A stretch of 64,000 nt of DNA from JAVBOW01 sp031550125 (lineage in GTDB: Bacteria > Bacteroidota > Bacteroidia > Bacteroidales > Rikenellaceae). The stretch covers positions 1-64,000 of the forward strand of contig JAVBOW010000004.1 of NCBI GenBank assembly GCA_031550125.1, in the 5' to 3' direction. The position numbers and the translations under genes were made by a program. Below are positions 8,512-16,419 of the stretch, piece by piece. The notes below the pieces were generated by a model. It ran no database searches. It was given only the letters and a program-made list of their open reading frames with translations, and was not told where the DNA came from. Position 1 is the stretch's first letter; the number at the start of each line of letters is the position of its first letter.

Positions 8512-9185
8512 TTTATAGAGTTCATGCGTATGCTGGCTTTTATGAGCGCCAGCGCCCTTATCTTTTCTAACGACACCTCTTTGTCGGCGTGATATTTATT
8601 CTGGCTGACGAGCTTTATGCAGCCGGGGGCGTCGGACTTCTGGATATATTTGACCATGATGTATTCCTCTCCCTCGATGTCCACCGAGAGAAGGTACATT
8701 TCGCCCCAGAATATATTGTTGCGAATATCGTCTATCTGTTTGTAAAGCACTATGTCGCCGCTTTTGATAAGGGGATACATGCTGTCGCCCACCACATACA
8801 CGGCCCCGTCGCAACGCGGCAGGTTGGGTATGTGGATGTAGTCCACGGGCTGGAAGGCGTGGCGGTCGAGGAAGAGCGGCACCAGGCCCGCCGTGGCAGC
8901 TATGTCGTAGATGGGGACGCTTTGGCTCGACAGCGAGCGCGAGGGGGCGAATTCCGACACGGGAGTCATCACTCCCGGCGGATTGAACATGGGGCCGCGT
9001 CCCGTCTCTATCCATTCCGCACTGGCATTAAATTCCTGTACTATAATGTTTTTATTGCGTTCTGAAAGTGCGGCCTTGCCGGTTTCTATCATCGACAAGG
9101 CACTCTTGCCTATTCCGAGCCGCGCGGCGAAGGCCTCCTGCGTCATTTTTAACTCGTTACGGATCAGCTTAATGCGACTTTCCAT
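8508..9185 (-). CDS. LexA/CI-type repressor (HTH plus S24 self-cleaving domain)
   Basis: The first 60 residues are an XRE-type helix-turn-helix (MTQEAFAARLGIGKSALSMI). The C-terminal half is a LexA-like S24 peptidase domain with a likely Ala-Gly cleavage site (AATAGLV, residues 99-100), the nucleophile S125 in GDSMYP and the general base K169 in IMVKY. Such proteins cleave themselves when RecA is activated by DNA damage and then release their operators. The 225-residue length is usual. The gene diverges from the phage-like genes at 9307-11840 and overlaps ung by four bases. Candidate operators (9193-9238) lie in the shared upstream region, so it probably controls both directions. Confidence 0.86.
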   Translation of the reverse strand: MESRIKLIRNELKMTQEAFAARLGIGKSALSMIETGKAALSERNKNIIVQEFNASAEWIETGRGPMFNPPGVMTPVSEFAPSRSLSSQSVPIYDIAATAGLVPLFLDRHAFQPVDYIHIPNLPRCDGAVYVVGDSMYPLIKSGDIVLYKQIDDIRNNIFWGEMYLLSVDIEGEEYIMVKYIQKSDAPGCIKLVSQNKYHADKEVSLEKIRALALIKASIRMNSIK

Positions 9186-9192
9186 GAGAAAA

Positions 9193-9238
9193 AGTTCAAT
9201 TTTTTACCTAAAAACACTTGATTAGTTCAATTACTGAA
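9193..9238. promoter_or_regulatory. candidate operators of the LexA/CI-type repressor
   Basis: The nine-base sequence AGTTCAATT occurs twice (9193-9201 and 9224-9232). The second copy is part of a dyad TTCA-N5-TGAA (9226-9238) placed between the -33 and -7 boxes of the plus-strand promoter. The first copy is just ahead of the repressor start. This placement fits an autoregulated divergent switch. Confidence 0.5.
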
Positions 9239-9248
9239 TATATATTTG
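9218..9248 (+). promoter_or_regulatory. promoter of the phage-like cassette
   Basis: A TTGA -33-like box (9218-9221) and an exact TATATTTG -7 box (9241-9248) are 19 bases apart. Transcription would begin near 9255, about 50 bases before the ATG at 9307. Confidence 0.65.
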
Positions 9249-9306
9249 CACCACAAAGTTTAAAAATTTATTCTTTCTTTCCAAATTTTTTATCTGTTTT
9301 TGTATA

Positions 9307-9627
9307 ATGGAGACGATCACAGCCCCGGTTACCTTTGCCGCAAAGCGCAGTACGATGATTACCATAGACGACCGTTTATACCGCGACATGGCCAGGCTGC
9401 TGATCGAGGCGGCGGGAGCCGGGGAGTTCTTCAACGGCGTGGTCGACCACTCCGCCGAAGATTTCTACGCAACGCTGACGGCCACGCTGATAATATACCG
9501 CAACGGCGGGCGGATAAAGGACATAGTTCCGGTGTGGTGGGAATTCCACCTGCTGCAAGATAAGGGAGAGGAACTTACGGACTTCTGCTGGACCGACTTC
9601 AGGGAGTTCCTCGGCGAATATTTTTAG
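9307..9627 (+). CDS. small hypothetical protein in the terminase cassette
   Basis: This 106-residue acidic protein has no motif I recognise. It contains an aromatic-rich centre (VPVWWEFHLL) and a C-terminus dense in Phe, Trp and Asp (DFCWTDFREF). No signal peptide or membrane segment is visible. It is the first gene after the promoter at 9218-9248 and is divergent from the LexA/CI-type repressor, the place where lytic or accessory phage genes usually lie. A second ATG at 9355 could be the true start. Function unknown. Confidence 0.65.
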   Translation: METITAPVTFAAKRSTMITIDDRLYRDMARLLIEAAGAGEFFNGVVDHSAEDFYATLTATLIIYRNGGRIKDIVPVWWEFHLLQDKGEELTDFCWTDFREFLGEYF

Positions 9628-9636
9628 ATAAATTCA

Positions 9637-9690
9637 GAAACCGTTTAAATTTATTATCGAAGACCGAGAATGAAAAATTTAAACGGTTTC
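9637..9690 (+). other. long inverted repeat after the small hypothetical gene
   Basis: Bases 9637-9652 and 9675-9690 are perfectly complementary over 16 bases around a 22-base loop. The stem is A/T-rich in its inner part. No T-run follows, so it is unlikely to be a simple terminator. It could be an attenuator, a processing site or a protein-binding site. Confidence 0.55.
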
Positions 9691-9699
9691 TCAGGGCCG

Positions 9700-9850
9700 G
9701 TATTCGCGGGGACGCCCGCAGCCCTAATCCCCAGGTTCGAACGGGGCGCATGGCGCGCCAACCACTTCCAGGAAAGACGTTTCCACTCCCTGCGCCATGC
9801 GTATCTCCCCGCGAGCCATTCCGGGCAGACTTCCGGTCTGCCCTTTTTAA
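9700..9850 (+). ncRNA. candidate structured RNA ending in an intrinsic terminator
   Basis: Nested perfect stems are visible: 9704-9712 with 9806-9814 (9 base pairs), 9747-9756 with 9792-9801 (10 base pairs), 9771-9775 with 9780-9784 (5 base pairs), plus a small hairpin at 9729-9746. A terminator hairpin (9823-9843) and five T's follow at once. It lies between the small hypothetical gene and the terminase genes. The same strand is open in frame with the next gene, so an N-terminal extension of that protein is the alternative. A packaging signal read as DNA is a third possibility. Confidence 0.5.
9823..9848 (+). terminator. intrinsic terminator before the terminase genes
   Basis: A perfect 8-base stem (GGGCAGAC/GTCTGCCC) with a 5-base loop is followed by TTTTT at 9844-9848. 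It would end transcripts from the 9218-9248 promoter before the terminase genes unless antiterminated. Confidence 0.75.
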
Positions 9851-9918
9851 CGTGGAGTCCCGGCCTGAAGGCTCGTCCGCCAACAAAAATCCCGACTATC
9901 ATTCAAAAATCACACACC

Positions 9919-10332
9919 ATGGACGAATTACCGAAAAACATCGCCGCCGCAACGGCTCCCATACCTCTCGCAGGGCCAGAACGCCATACGGCGGACAATG
10001 AAACCACCTGCGATGACGCCCTTCTCCGCAAAGCCATCGAGGGACTGGGTAAAAAGGTACGCGGCTACGTGTCGAGCGAAGTGAAAACCACCTACGAAAT
10101 GGGGCCGGACGGACAGGAGTGCGTCAAGGGCCGGGTGGTAACGCGGAAGCACACGCCGCCCGACCTGCCCGCCATAATCTTCGCGCTGACCAATATGGAC
10201 GGAGCCAACTGGCGCGCCAAACCCTCCGGCGAAGGCGTGGCCGAAAACGGCGGACAGACGTCGCAGCCCGACCTTTCGGCCCTTCCGGAAGATGTGCTGC
10301 GCTCGCTGGCCGAACACATGTCGGCCAAATGA
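9919..10332 (+). CDS. putative small terminase subunit
   Basis: The 137-residue protein has no strong motif by eye. Its middle (TRKHTPPDLPAIIFALTNMD, then NWRAK) resembles the end of phage small terminases, where a Pro-rich turn precedes an AIIF.L.N....W segment. It directly precedes the large terminase and overlaps it by four bases (ATGA). Size, position and this motif together suggest TerS, the protein that recognises the packaging site on DNA. The start at 9919 leaves out an 83-codon open extension through the structured segment. Function is inferred from context. Confidence 0.55.
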   Translation: MDELPKNIAAATAPIPLAGPERHTADNETTCDDALLRKAIEGLGKKVRGYVSSEVKTTYEMGPDGQECVKGRVVTRKHTPPDLPAIIFALTNMDGANWRAKPSGEGVAENGGQTSQPDLSALPEDVLRSLAEHMSAK

Positions 10333-11840
10333 GTGCGGCCATACTCTCCGGGGAGCAGGCCCTGGAGGCAATCCGAGGCAATCCGTCGCTCATGCGCGTG
10401 GACCTGGACGCCGTCATGGCCGAACTGGGCCGGAGATCGCTCGTCGATTTCGCCCCTCAGGTCTATCCCAAACTATCCATGGACGATTTCCATCGCACCT
10501 ACTACAAAGTTCTGGAACTCTTCGCTTCCGGAACCATACGCAGGCTGATAGTCTCAATGCCGCCGCAGCACGGCAAATCGCTGGGGGCGTCGGTACTCGC
10601 CCCTGCATGGATGCTGGGACGCGACCCGTCGCTGAAAGTCGCGGTGGCCTCGTACAACGCAACCCTGGCCGTGCGTTTCAACAGGCAGATAAAAAAAGTA
10701 TTGTCGTCGGAGCGTTACGCCGCCATGTTTCCCGCCTCGGCCCTGCGGGACGTCCGTCCGCCGGGATCGGTGCGTACGGGCGAACAACTCGACGTGGGCG
10801 ACTGCGGAGGCGGCGTGCTGGCCGTGGGACGCGAAGGCACCCTCACGGGGAACGCCGTGGACGTGTTCATCCTCGACGACCTGTACAAGGACGCGATGGA
10901 GGCCAACTCGCCGCTCATCCGCGAAAACTGCTGGGAATGGTACACTTCTGTAGTACGCACGCGACTACACAATCTGTCGCGGGAGATGGTGGTCTTTACC
11001 CGCTGGCATGAGGACGACCTGATAGGACGCATCATGCAGCGCGAGCCTGTGGTAGCTATGGACACTTGGGAGACGGCCTGCAATATCCCACCCGGCGGAT
11101 GGGCGTGGCTCAATTTCGAGGCGCTCAAAGAGTCGCCGCCCACGCCGCTCGACCCGCGCGCCGCAGGGCGGGCGCTATGGCCCGGACGCCACTCGGAGGA
11201 GTTGCTCGACGCCAAACGCCGCCTCGACCCCATACGTTTCGCCGCGCTTTACCAGGGACGCCCGTCAGCCCCGGAAGGGTTGCTTTACGGCGACCGTTTC
11301 CTGACTTACGACCTCCTTCCCGAAGAGGTCGTCAAAAAGGCATGCTATATCGACACGGCCGACACCGGCGACGACTACCTGTGCGCGGCATGCTATGCCG
11401 TCGGGCGCGATAATGTAATATATATTACAAATATTACTTACTCGCGCGAACCGATGGAAGCGACCGAAGGACTCGTGGCAGGGATGCTGTCCGAAGAAGG
11501 GACGAGGCAGGCGTACGTGGAGAGCAACAACGGGGGCCGCGGCTTCGCCCGCGCGCTGGCCAGGGCGTTGCCTTCGGTTGCGGTGGAATGGTTCCACCAG
11601 TCCGCCAACAAAGAGGCGCGCATACTATCCAACGCCGCCACGCTGCTCCACACAGTGCGTATGCCTGCCGGCTGGCGCGCCATGTGGCCCGAGTGGTGCG
11701 CCCACCTGACCACCTACCGCAGGCAATTCCGCGCCAACCGTTGGCACGACGCCCCCGACGCCCTCACGGGGATAGTGGAGAGGGAGACGGCGCAATCATC
11801 CAACGGGAAGATAAAAGCCGTTCGCTTCCTCAACAGATGA
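10329..11840 (+). CDS. phage-type terminase large subunit
   Basis: TerL is the motor and nuclease that pumps phage DNA into capsids. The 503-residue protein is complete. The ATPase half has Walker A SMPPQHGKS (about 76-84), Walker B VDVFILDDLYKD (about 178-189, Asp 183-184) and the coupling motif FTRWHEDD (about 223-230). The nuclease half has YIDTADTGDDY (about 340-350), ESNNGGRG and HDAPDALTG. All expected acidic residues are present, so the protein looks functional. No portal, protease, capsid or tail gene follows; the next gene is an oppositely oriented cardiolipin synthase. Confidence 0.92.
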   Translation: MSAAILSGEQALEAIRGNPSLMRVDLDAVMAELGRRSLVDFAPQVYPKLSMDDFHRTYYKVLELFASGTIRRLIVSMPPQHGKSLGASVLAPAWMLGRDPSLKVAVASYNATLAVRFNRQIKKVLSSERYAAMFPASALRDVRPPGSVRTGEQLDVGDCGGGVLAVGREGTLTGNAVDVFILDDLYKDAMEANSPLIRENCWEWYTSVVRTRLHNLSREMVVFTRWHEDDLIGRIMQREPVVAMDTWETACNIPPGGWAWLNFEALKESPPTPLDPRAAGRALWPGRHSEELLDAKRRLDPIRFAALYQGRPSAPEGLLYGDRFLTYDLLPEEVVKKACYIDTADTGDDYLCAACYAVGRDNVIYITNITYSREPMEATEGLVAGMLSEEGTRQAYVESNNGGRGFARALARALPSVAVEWFHQSANKEARILSNAATLLHTVRMPAGWRAMWPEWCAHLTTYRRQFRANRWHDAPDALTGIVERETAQSSNGKIKAVRFLNR

Positions 11841-12030
11841 CCGTCGACACGCCGCAGCTTCCATTAAGCGCGTCAGGATTCCGCTCCGCCCCGAGAGGCG
11901 GAGGTGGCTTGCAAGGCGGATCGCAAATAGCCGCATATCTGATAATTCATTGATTCTTTAAACGAAGCCATAATCAATTAGCGCAACCCGGGGAAAGCCA
12001 GGCTACCGCCATGCGACAGAAAAAGGAAGG

Positions 12031-13518
12031 TTACAGGAGCGGGCTGAAAAGACGCGAGATGGATTCGTAGATCTTATGTTTTACGGGGCGGTTCTCCCAA
12101 ACTTCGTACGTCACCTGCCTGGCCCCCTCCAGGTCTTTCTGGAAGTAACCCTCGAGCTCGGCGGCTATCGCGGGATCGTACATTATGGCCGACACCTCGA
12201 AATTGTCTTCGAAGCTGCGGATATCCATGTTCGCCGTCCCCACCGAACTGAAATTCCCGTCTATCAACACTATCTTGGAGTGGTTGAAACCCCTGTGGTA
12301 AAGGTAGACCTTTATGCCGGCCTCTATCAGCTCGCCTATGTAGGAACGCGTGGCCCAGTAGACTATCTTGCTGTCCGACCGGCTCGGAATGAGTACCTTG
12401 ACGTCTATCCCGCTCAGCGCCGCCACCTTAAGGGCCGTCAGTATGGCCTGATTGGGGAGGAAATAGGGCGAGGATATGTGGATATGCCTGCGCGCTTTGG
12501 TTATGGCCGCGAAGAAAGCCTGCATGATTGAGGCCCAGTCGGAATCCGGCCCCGAGGAGGCTATCTGCATGGGCGACTCTTCGGTAACGGTGTTGGCGGG
12601 CAGGTAGCGCTGATAGTCGAGCTGCCGGCCGCTTACGAAATACCAGTCGAGCATGAAAACCCCCTGAAGCATCCTGACGGCCTCGCCCTCTATTTGCAGG
12701 TGCGTGTCGCGCCATCGGCCAAGGTGGTTGCCGCGTACATAACGCTCGGCTATGTTAATGCCCCCAGTAAAGCCCACCTGTCCGTCCACAACTATGATTT
12801 TCCGGTGATTGCGGTAGTTAACCCTGCTGGTGAGCCAGGGAAAGGCCACCGGCATGAAGCACCCCGTGTGTACGCCGGCCGCGCGAAGTTTGCCTATGAA
12901 ACGGCGCGAAAGACCCCAACTACCCACGTCGTCGTATATAAAACGCACCTCCACGCCCTGGCGGGCTTTTTCCATCAGCAGACGGCTTACTTTCTTGCCT
13001 ATACGGTCGTTGTCGAAGATATAATATTCTATGTGTATCGAATGCTCGGCCGCTCGCAACGCCTCCAATATGGCGGCGAAGGTCTCCTTGCCGTTATTCA
13101 ATATCTTTACCCGGTTCTTTATCGTAAGCAGCGCCTTGTTATTGTTCAGAAGCAGCGTTATTATGTCGCAGTTCTGCTCCACCACCGGGGGCAGCGGGCG
13201 GCGGTGGTTGCCGTGGATATAGTCGAGCTGCTCGCGAGAGAGCTTTTCAAGCTGTTCGAGGTCTTTCACCTCCTTGCGGCTGAATATCTTCTCTTTCCGG
13301 TAGTTGCGTCCGAAAACTACATAGAGTATCATGCCGGCCACGGGGATCAGGGCGATGACCGTTATCCAGGCCAGCGACTTTACGGGATCGGTGCGGTGAT
13401 AAACTATCTTCGCCATAAGCCACACGGCAATGACGACATAGCCCGCGATAGCGATATCGCGAACGCCCTGCATGGTGATCATCGGAAGAAAGGCCAACAT
13501 ATCCGCAAAGTTAGCCAT
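12031..13518 (-). CDS. cls: cardiolipin synthase (phospholipase D family)
   Basis: The enzyme joins two phosphatidylglycerols to make cardiolipin at the inner membrane. Two N-terminal membrane segments (about residues 15-65) are followed by two HKD motifs, NYRNHRKIIVVDGQVGFTGG (about 215-235) and FNHSKIVLIDGNFSSVGTAN (about 395-415). The 495-residue length fits the Cls family. I start it at the ATG at 13518, because the four codons before it begin with TTG. It converges with the terminase gene, about 190 bases away, and diverges from greA. Confidence 0.93.
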   Translation of the reverse strand: MANFADMLAFLPMITMQGVRDIAIAGYVVIAVWLMAKIVYHRTDPVKSLAWITVIALIPVAGMILYVVFGRNYRKEKIFSRKEVKDLEQLEKLSREQLDYIHGNHRRPLPPVVEQNCDIITLLLNNNKALLTIKNRVKILNNGKETFAAILEALRAAEHSIHIEYYIFDNDRIGKKVSRLLMEKARQGVEVRFIYDDVGSWGLSRRFIGKLRAAGVHTGCFMPVAFPWLTSRVNYRNHRKIIVVDGQVGFTGGINIAERYVRGNHLGRWRDTHLQIEGEAVRMLQGVFMLDWYFVSGRQLDYQRYLPANTVTEESPMQIASSGPDSDWASIMQAFFAAITKARRHIHISSPYFLPNQAILTALKVAALSGIDVKVLIPSRSDSKIVYWATRSYIGELIEAGIKVYLYHRGFNHSKIVLIDGNFSSVGTANMDIRSFEDNFEVSAIMYDPAIAAELEGYFQKDLEGARQVTYEVWENRPVKHKIYESISRLFSPLL

Positions 13519-13558
13519 TTTAGCGTACAAATATCTTGCTAAGTGAATTTTCGAGCTA

Positions 13559-13590
13559 TTTGGTAATTAAAAAAGATTTCCGTACCTTTG
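13559..13590 (+). promoter_or_regulatory. greA promoter
   Basis: TTTG (13559-13562) and TACCTTTG (13583-13590) are separated by 20 bases, an almost ideal Bacteroidetes promoter. The greA ATG lies 73 bases after the -7 box. Confidence 0.8.
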
Positions 13591-13662
13591 TTTTTGCAAA
13601 GTGAGGGTTCCGTGCTGGTTATGGCCGGAATTCTTTCTTTTTTGCTTTTAAAACAACCGATT

Positions 13663-14139
13663 ATGTCCAAGCAGATCATTTACCTTACCGAAAGCGGTTA
13701 CGAAAAGCTGAAAGCCGAGCTGGACCAGATGCGCTCCGTGGAACGTCCCGCCATATCCGCCATGATAGCCGAGGCCCGCGACAAAGGCGACCTCTCGGAA
13801 AACGCCGAATACGACGCCGCCAAGGAGGCCCAGGGTATGCTCGAAATGAAAATAGCCAAACTCGAAGAGACGCTATCGCAGGCCCGCATAATAGACGAAA
13901 CAAAGATAGACACCAGCAAGGTGCAGATACTAAATCGAGTGACTCTGAAAAACCTGAACACGGGCAAAGAAGTGGTATACACGCTCGTTTCGGAGAACGA
14001 GGCCAACCTGAAAGAGGGAAAACTGGCCATAAGCACGCCTATAGGCAAAGCCCTGTTGGGCAAAAAATGCGGCGACAAAGTGGAAGTGGTGGCTCCGGCC
14101 GGAATACTGAATTTCGAAATACTGGACATCTCCATCTGA
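13663..14139 (+). CDS. greA: transcription elongation factor GreA
   Basis: GreA enters the secondary channel of RNA polymerase and triggers cleavage of backtracked RNA. The 158-residue length is standard. The N-terminal coiled coil (about 1-75) contains the acidic tip motif DLSENAEYDAAKE, and the C-terminal globular domain carries STPIGKALLGKK. The start at 13663 gives the canonical N-terminus; an in-frame upstream extension is unlikely. It is a single-gene unit between its own promoter and terminator. Confidence 0.96.
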   Translation: MSKQIIYLTESGYEKLKAELDQMRSVERPAISAMIAEARDKGDLSENAEYDAAKEAQGMLEMKIAKLEETLSQARIIDETKIDTSKVQILNRVTLKNLNTGKEVVYTLVSENEANLKEGKLAISTPIGKALLGKKCGDKVEVVAPAGILNFEILDISI

Positions 14140-14164
14140 GAGAACCACTATTAAAGGCATGAGA

Positions 14165-14192
14165 CCCTTGATCTTATACGATCAAGGGTTTT
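14165..14192 (+). terminator. greA terminator
   Basis: A 9-base perfect stem (CCCTTGATC/GATCAAGGG) with a 6-base loop is followed by TTTTATATT. It lies 26 bases after the greA stop. Confidence 0.85.
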
Positions 14193-14247
14193 ATATTATA
14201 TATCTGACGTACATTTCGCCGCTTATCCTTCTCATTTCAAATCCTCA

Positions 14248-14293
14248 CGGACTTTAGTCCGCTCCGGGTTGAAATCCGGCGGACGTCAGTCCG
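14248..14293. repeat. paired GTCCG-type palindromes
   Basis: Two similar 14-base palindromes, CGGACTTTAGTCCG (14248-14261) and CGGACGTCAGTCCG (14280-14293), are 32 bases apart in the greA-pirin intergenic region. They resemble a small palindromic repeat unit, but no other copy was noticed in the window. Confidence 0.4.
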
Positions 14294-14352
14294 GGTTTTC
14301 AGCGAATCGGGGCCTCCATATCTCGGAGGAGGCGAAAAACATTTTCCCGGGC

Positions 14353-14383
14353 TTGCAAAAACCCTGTTTTGTAGCTACCTTCG
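14353..14383 (+). promoter_or_regulatory. candidate promoter of the pirin gene
   Basis: TTGC (14353-14356) and TACCTTCG (14376-14383) are 19 bases apart. Both boxes differ by one base from the usual pattern. The chosen start is 54 bases downstream. Confidence 0.5.
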
Positions 14384-14437
14384 ATACGGCCCGGAGTTTG
14401 CATGGGCGATATCCTGGAAAATCAAAAACATACCGTC

Positions 14438-15310
14438 ATGAAAACAAAAAGCGTGGAGCGCATTCTCACCCCGCCGCCCACAAGGTGGGTGGGCAACGGG
14501 TTCAAAGTCCATAACTTTTTCCCTGGACTGGTGGATGTGGAGCGTATGAGTCCTTTCGTATTGCTGGACTACAACTCCCCCCTCTACTTCCCGCCGCGTG
14601 ATACCCCACAGGGCGTGGGCGTACATCCCCACCGGGGCATCGAAACGGTCACCGTGGCATTTCGAGGCAAAGTGGCCCATCACGACAGCGCCGGCCACGG
14701 CGGCGTGATCGGCGAAGGCGACCTGCAATGGATGACTGCCGGAGGAGGGGTGCTGCACAAAGAATACCACGAGGAGCAGTTCAACCGCGAAGGCGGTGAA
14801 TTCCATATGGCGCAAATTTGGGTCAACCTGCCCCGCAAGGACAAATTCACCCCGGCCAAATACCAGGCCCTCGTTGACGGCGATATTCCACGCGTTACGC
14901 TCGACGGCGGTGCGAGCGAGGTCAAGGTCGTTGCGGGCAGTTTCGGCGGCGTGAAAGGTATAGCCTCGACGTTTTCGCCGATAGAAATGTATATCGTCAC
15001 CGTACGCGCCGGCGCACGGACAGAGATCGTTCTTCCTGAAAATTACAATACGGGGATACTTGTGGCGCGCGGTTCGGTCATGGTAAACGGTTCGCACGAA
15101 GCCCCGGCCGACCATTTCGCGCTTTTCGCGCACGACGGAGAACGCATTACACTGGAAGCCGACGAAGAGGCTTTATTATTGATACTTAGCGGCGAACCGT
15201 TGGGCGAGCCGGTTGCCGCAGGAGGTCCGTTCGTAATGAATTACCCGGAAGAGTTGAGAGAGGCCTGGCAGGATTACTGGAACGGCAAATTCGGACACCT
15301 CGAAGATTGA
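14438..15310 (+). CDS. pirin family protein
   Basis: Pirins are two-domain cupins; some act as quercetin dioxygenases or as metal-dependent regulators. The 290-residue protein has the pirin N-terminal cupin with the metal-binding motif GVGVHPHRGIETVT (about 55-68) and a later conserved His/Glu segment, TAGGGVLHKEYHEEQF. The C-terminal half is the second cupin. The start at 14438 (MKTKSVERIL) matches the family better than the ATG 36 bases upstream. Substrate unknown. It stands alone in front of the HAD phosphatase. Confidence 0.88.
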   Translation: MKTKSVERILTPPPTRWVGNGFKVHNFFPGLVDVERMSPFVLLDYNSPLYFPPRDTPQGVGVHPHRGIETVTVAFRGKVAHHDSAGHGGVIGEGDLQWMTAGGGVLHKEYHEEQFNREGGEFHMAQIWVNLPRKDKFTPAKYQALVDGDIPRVTLDGGASEVKVVAGSFGGVKGIASTFSPIEMYIVTVRAGARTEIVLPENYNTGILVARGSVMVNGSHEAPADHFALFAHDGERITLEADEEALLLILSGEPLGEPVAAGGPFVMNYPEELREAWQDYWNGKFGHLED

Positions 15311-15404
15311 CGGAGGCAGGTTGCATATTAGCGCAAATGCGGCGTCAATGAAAGATATATCTTTTCACATTTTAAAAACACAACCGTATCAGGCTCTGAT
15401 TAAA

Positions 15405-16061
15405 ATGAAAACATATAAAACTATCTTGATCGACCTCGACGGCACCATTATCGATCCTTTCGAGGGCATCACCCGCTGCGTGGAATACGCCCTGAACCAT
15501 TGGGGAATCGAAGTTTCCGATCGACGCGAACTGTGTACTTTCATCGGCCCGCCGCTAACGGATTCATTCATGGAATATTACGACTTCACAAAGGAAGAGG
15601 CTATCCTCGCCCGGCATAGGTATCACGAACGTTTCGTGGCTGAAGGTATCCTTGAGAACGAACTTTATCCCGGCATAGAAGATCTACTGAAAACGGCGCA
15701 GGCGAAAGGCTTTACTTTGGCGCTGGCTACCTCCAAACCGGACTTCCTGGCACAAAGCATCCTGCAAAATTTCGGGTTGGACGGCTATTTCACCTTCATC
15801 GGAGGCAGCGACATGGAGGGTCTGAGGCCGGACAAAGCCGCCGTTATCCGCCACGTGCTGCATTCTGTCGGACCCACGGACCTGGAGTATACCGTTATGG
15901 TCGGCGACCGCAAGCACGACGTTATCGGCGCGAAAGAGGTGGGCATCGATTCCATAGGCGTGCTGTACGGTTACGGCGACCGCGAGGAACTTTCGCAGGC
16001 AGGAGCCGATTACATCGTGGAGGATATTCGTGGACTCGGCGATTTACTCGGAGTTTGGTAG
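15405..16061 (+). CDS. HAD-superfamily phosphatase, phosphoglycolate phosphatase-like
   Basis: The 218-residue protein has all HAD motifs: DLDGTIIDPF (motif I, nucleophile Asp near residue 10), ATSKPD (motif II), the Lys in RPDKAAV (motif III) and VGDRKHDVIGA (motif IV). A helical cap lies between motifs I and II, as in the Gph/PhnX subfamily. It probably hydrolyses a small phosphate ester, but the substrate cannot be read from the sequence. I use the ATG at 15405, which gives the canonical N-terminus. Upstream in-frame codons extend into the intergenic region. Confidence 0.85.
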   Translation: MKTYKTILIDLDGTIIDPFEGITRCVEYALNHWGIEVSDRRELCTFIGPPLTDSFMEYYDFTKEEAILARHRYHERFVAEGILENELYPGIEDLLKTAQAKGFTLALATSKPDFLAQSILQNFGLDGYFTFIGGSDMEGLRPDKAAVIRHVLHSVGPTDLEYTVMVGDRKHDVIGAKEVGIDSIGVLYGYGDREELSQAGADYIVEDIRGLGDLLGVW

Positions 16062-16125
16062 CGCCACTCCGGCTCCCTGGCCGACTTCTTTAACCAGACC
16101 TGCCATGCGAAGGCAGACAAAATAA

Positions 16126-16161
16126 AAGCGCTCGGCTTTTGAATACAAAAGCCGAGCGCTT
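16126..16161 (-). terminator. strong hairpin terminator between the HAD phosphatase and tRNA-Leu
   Basis: A perfect 16-base stem (16126-16141 with 16146-16161) closes an AATA loop. T's follow on the plus strand (TTTTT at 16164-16168), and a shorter T-tract follows on the minus strand. It sits at the 3' ends of both converging units, so it may serve both. Confidence 0.8.
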
Positions 16162-16167
16162 AATTTT

Positions 16168-16255
16168 TGGTGCCCAGGACGAGACTCGAACTCACACGCC
16201 GCAACCGGCACTACCCCCTCAAAGTAGCGTGTCTACCAATTCCACCACCTGGGCA
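16168..16255 (-). tRNA. tRNA-Leu (GAG)
   Basis: On the minus strand this 88-base sequence is a class II tRNA with a long variable arm, a 7-base acceptor stem (GCCCAGG/CCTGGGC), an anticodon loop TTGAGGG giving GAG, and the T-arm GTTCGAGTC. The CCA end is encoded (16168-16170). Transcription probably starts at the promoter at 16420-16451. Confidence 0.94.
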
Positions 16256-16317
16256 TAAATAACTCCAAAACAACACTAACCAACTACCAGCCAGTAATTT
16301 AAGTCAGTTTTGAGGGC

Positions 16318-16413
16318 AAAAAACGAGGAAACCGGATCCGGACACCGTTAAGGTGTCCCTCACCGCATTTCCTCCACTAACCTAAAACTACTAACTACAA
16401 TGAACCTAAAACT
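16318..16413 (-). ncRNA. candidate small RNA or leader upstream of tRNA-Leu
   Basis: A good minus-strand promoter (16420-16451) predicts an RNA starting near 16413. About 40 bases later there is a two-part hairpin: outer stem 16325-16331 with 16368-16374 and inner stem 16340-16346 with 16352-16358. It is followed on the minus strand by six T's (16318-16323), so it has the form of an intrinsic terminator. The result would be an RNA of about 95 bases. It also contains GTTTTAGGTT twice (16379-16388 and 16403-16412). It may be an independent sRNA or an attenuated leader of tRNA-Leu. Confidence 0.45.
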
Positions 16414-16419
16414 TCACCG

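Noticed and set aside
12694..13542. A long open frame antisense to cardiolipin synthase
   Set aside because: Its composition is the mirror of cls codons and it has no motif. Both HKD motifs support cls on the other strand.
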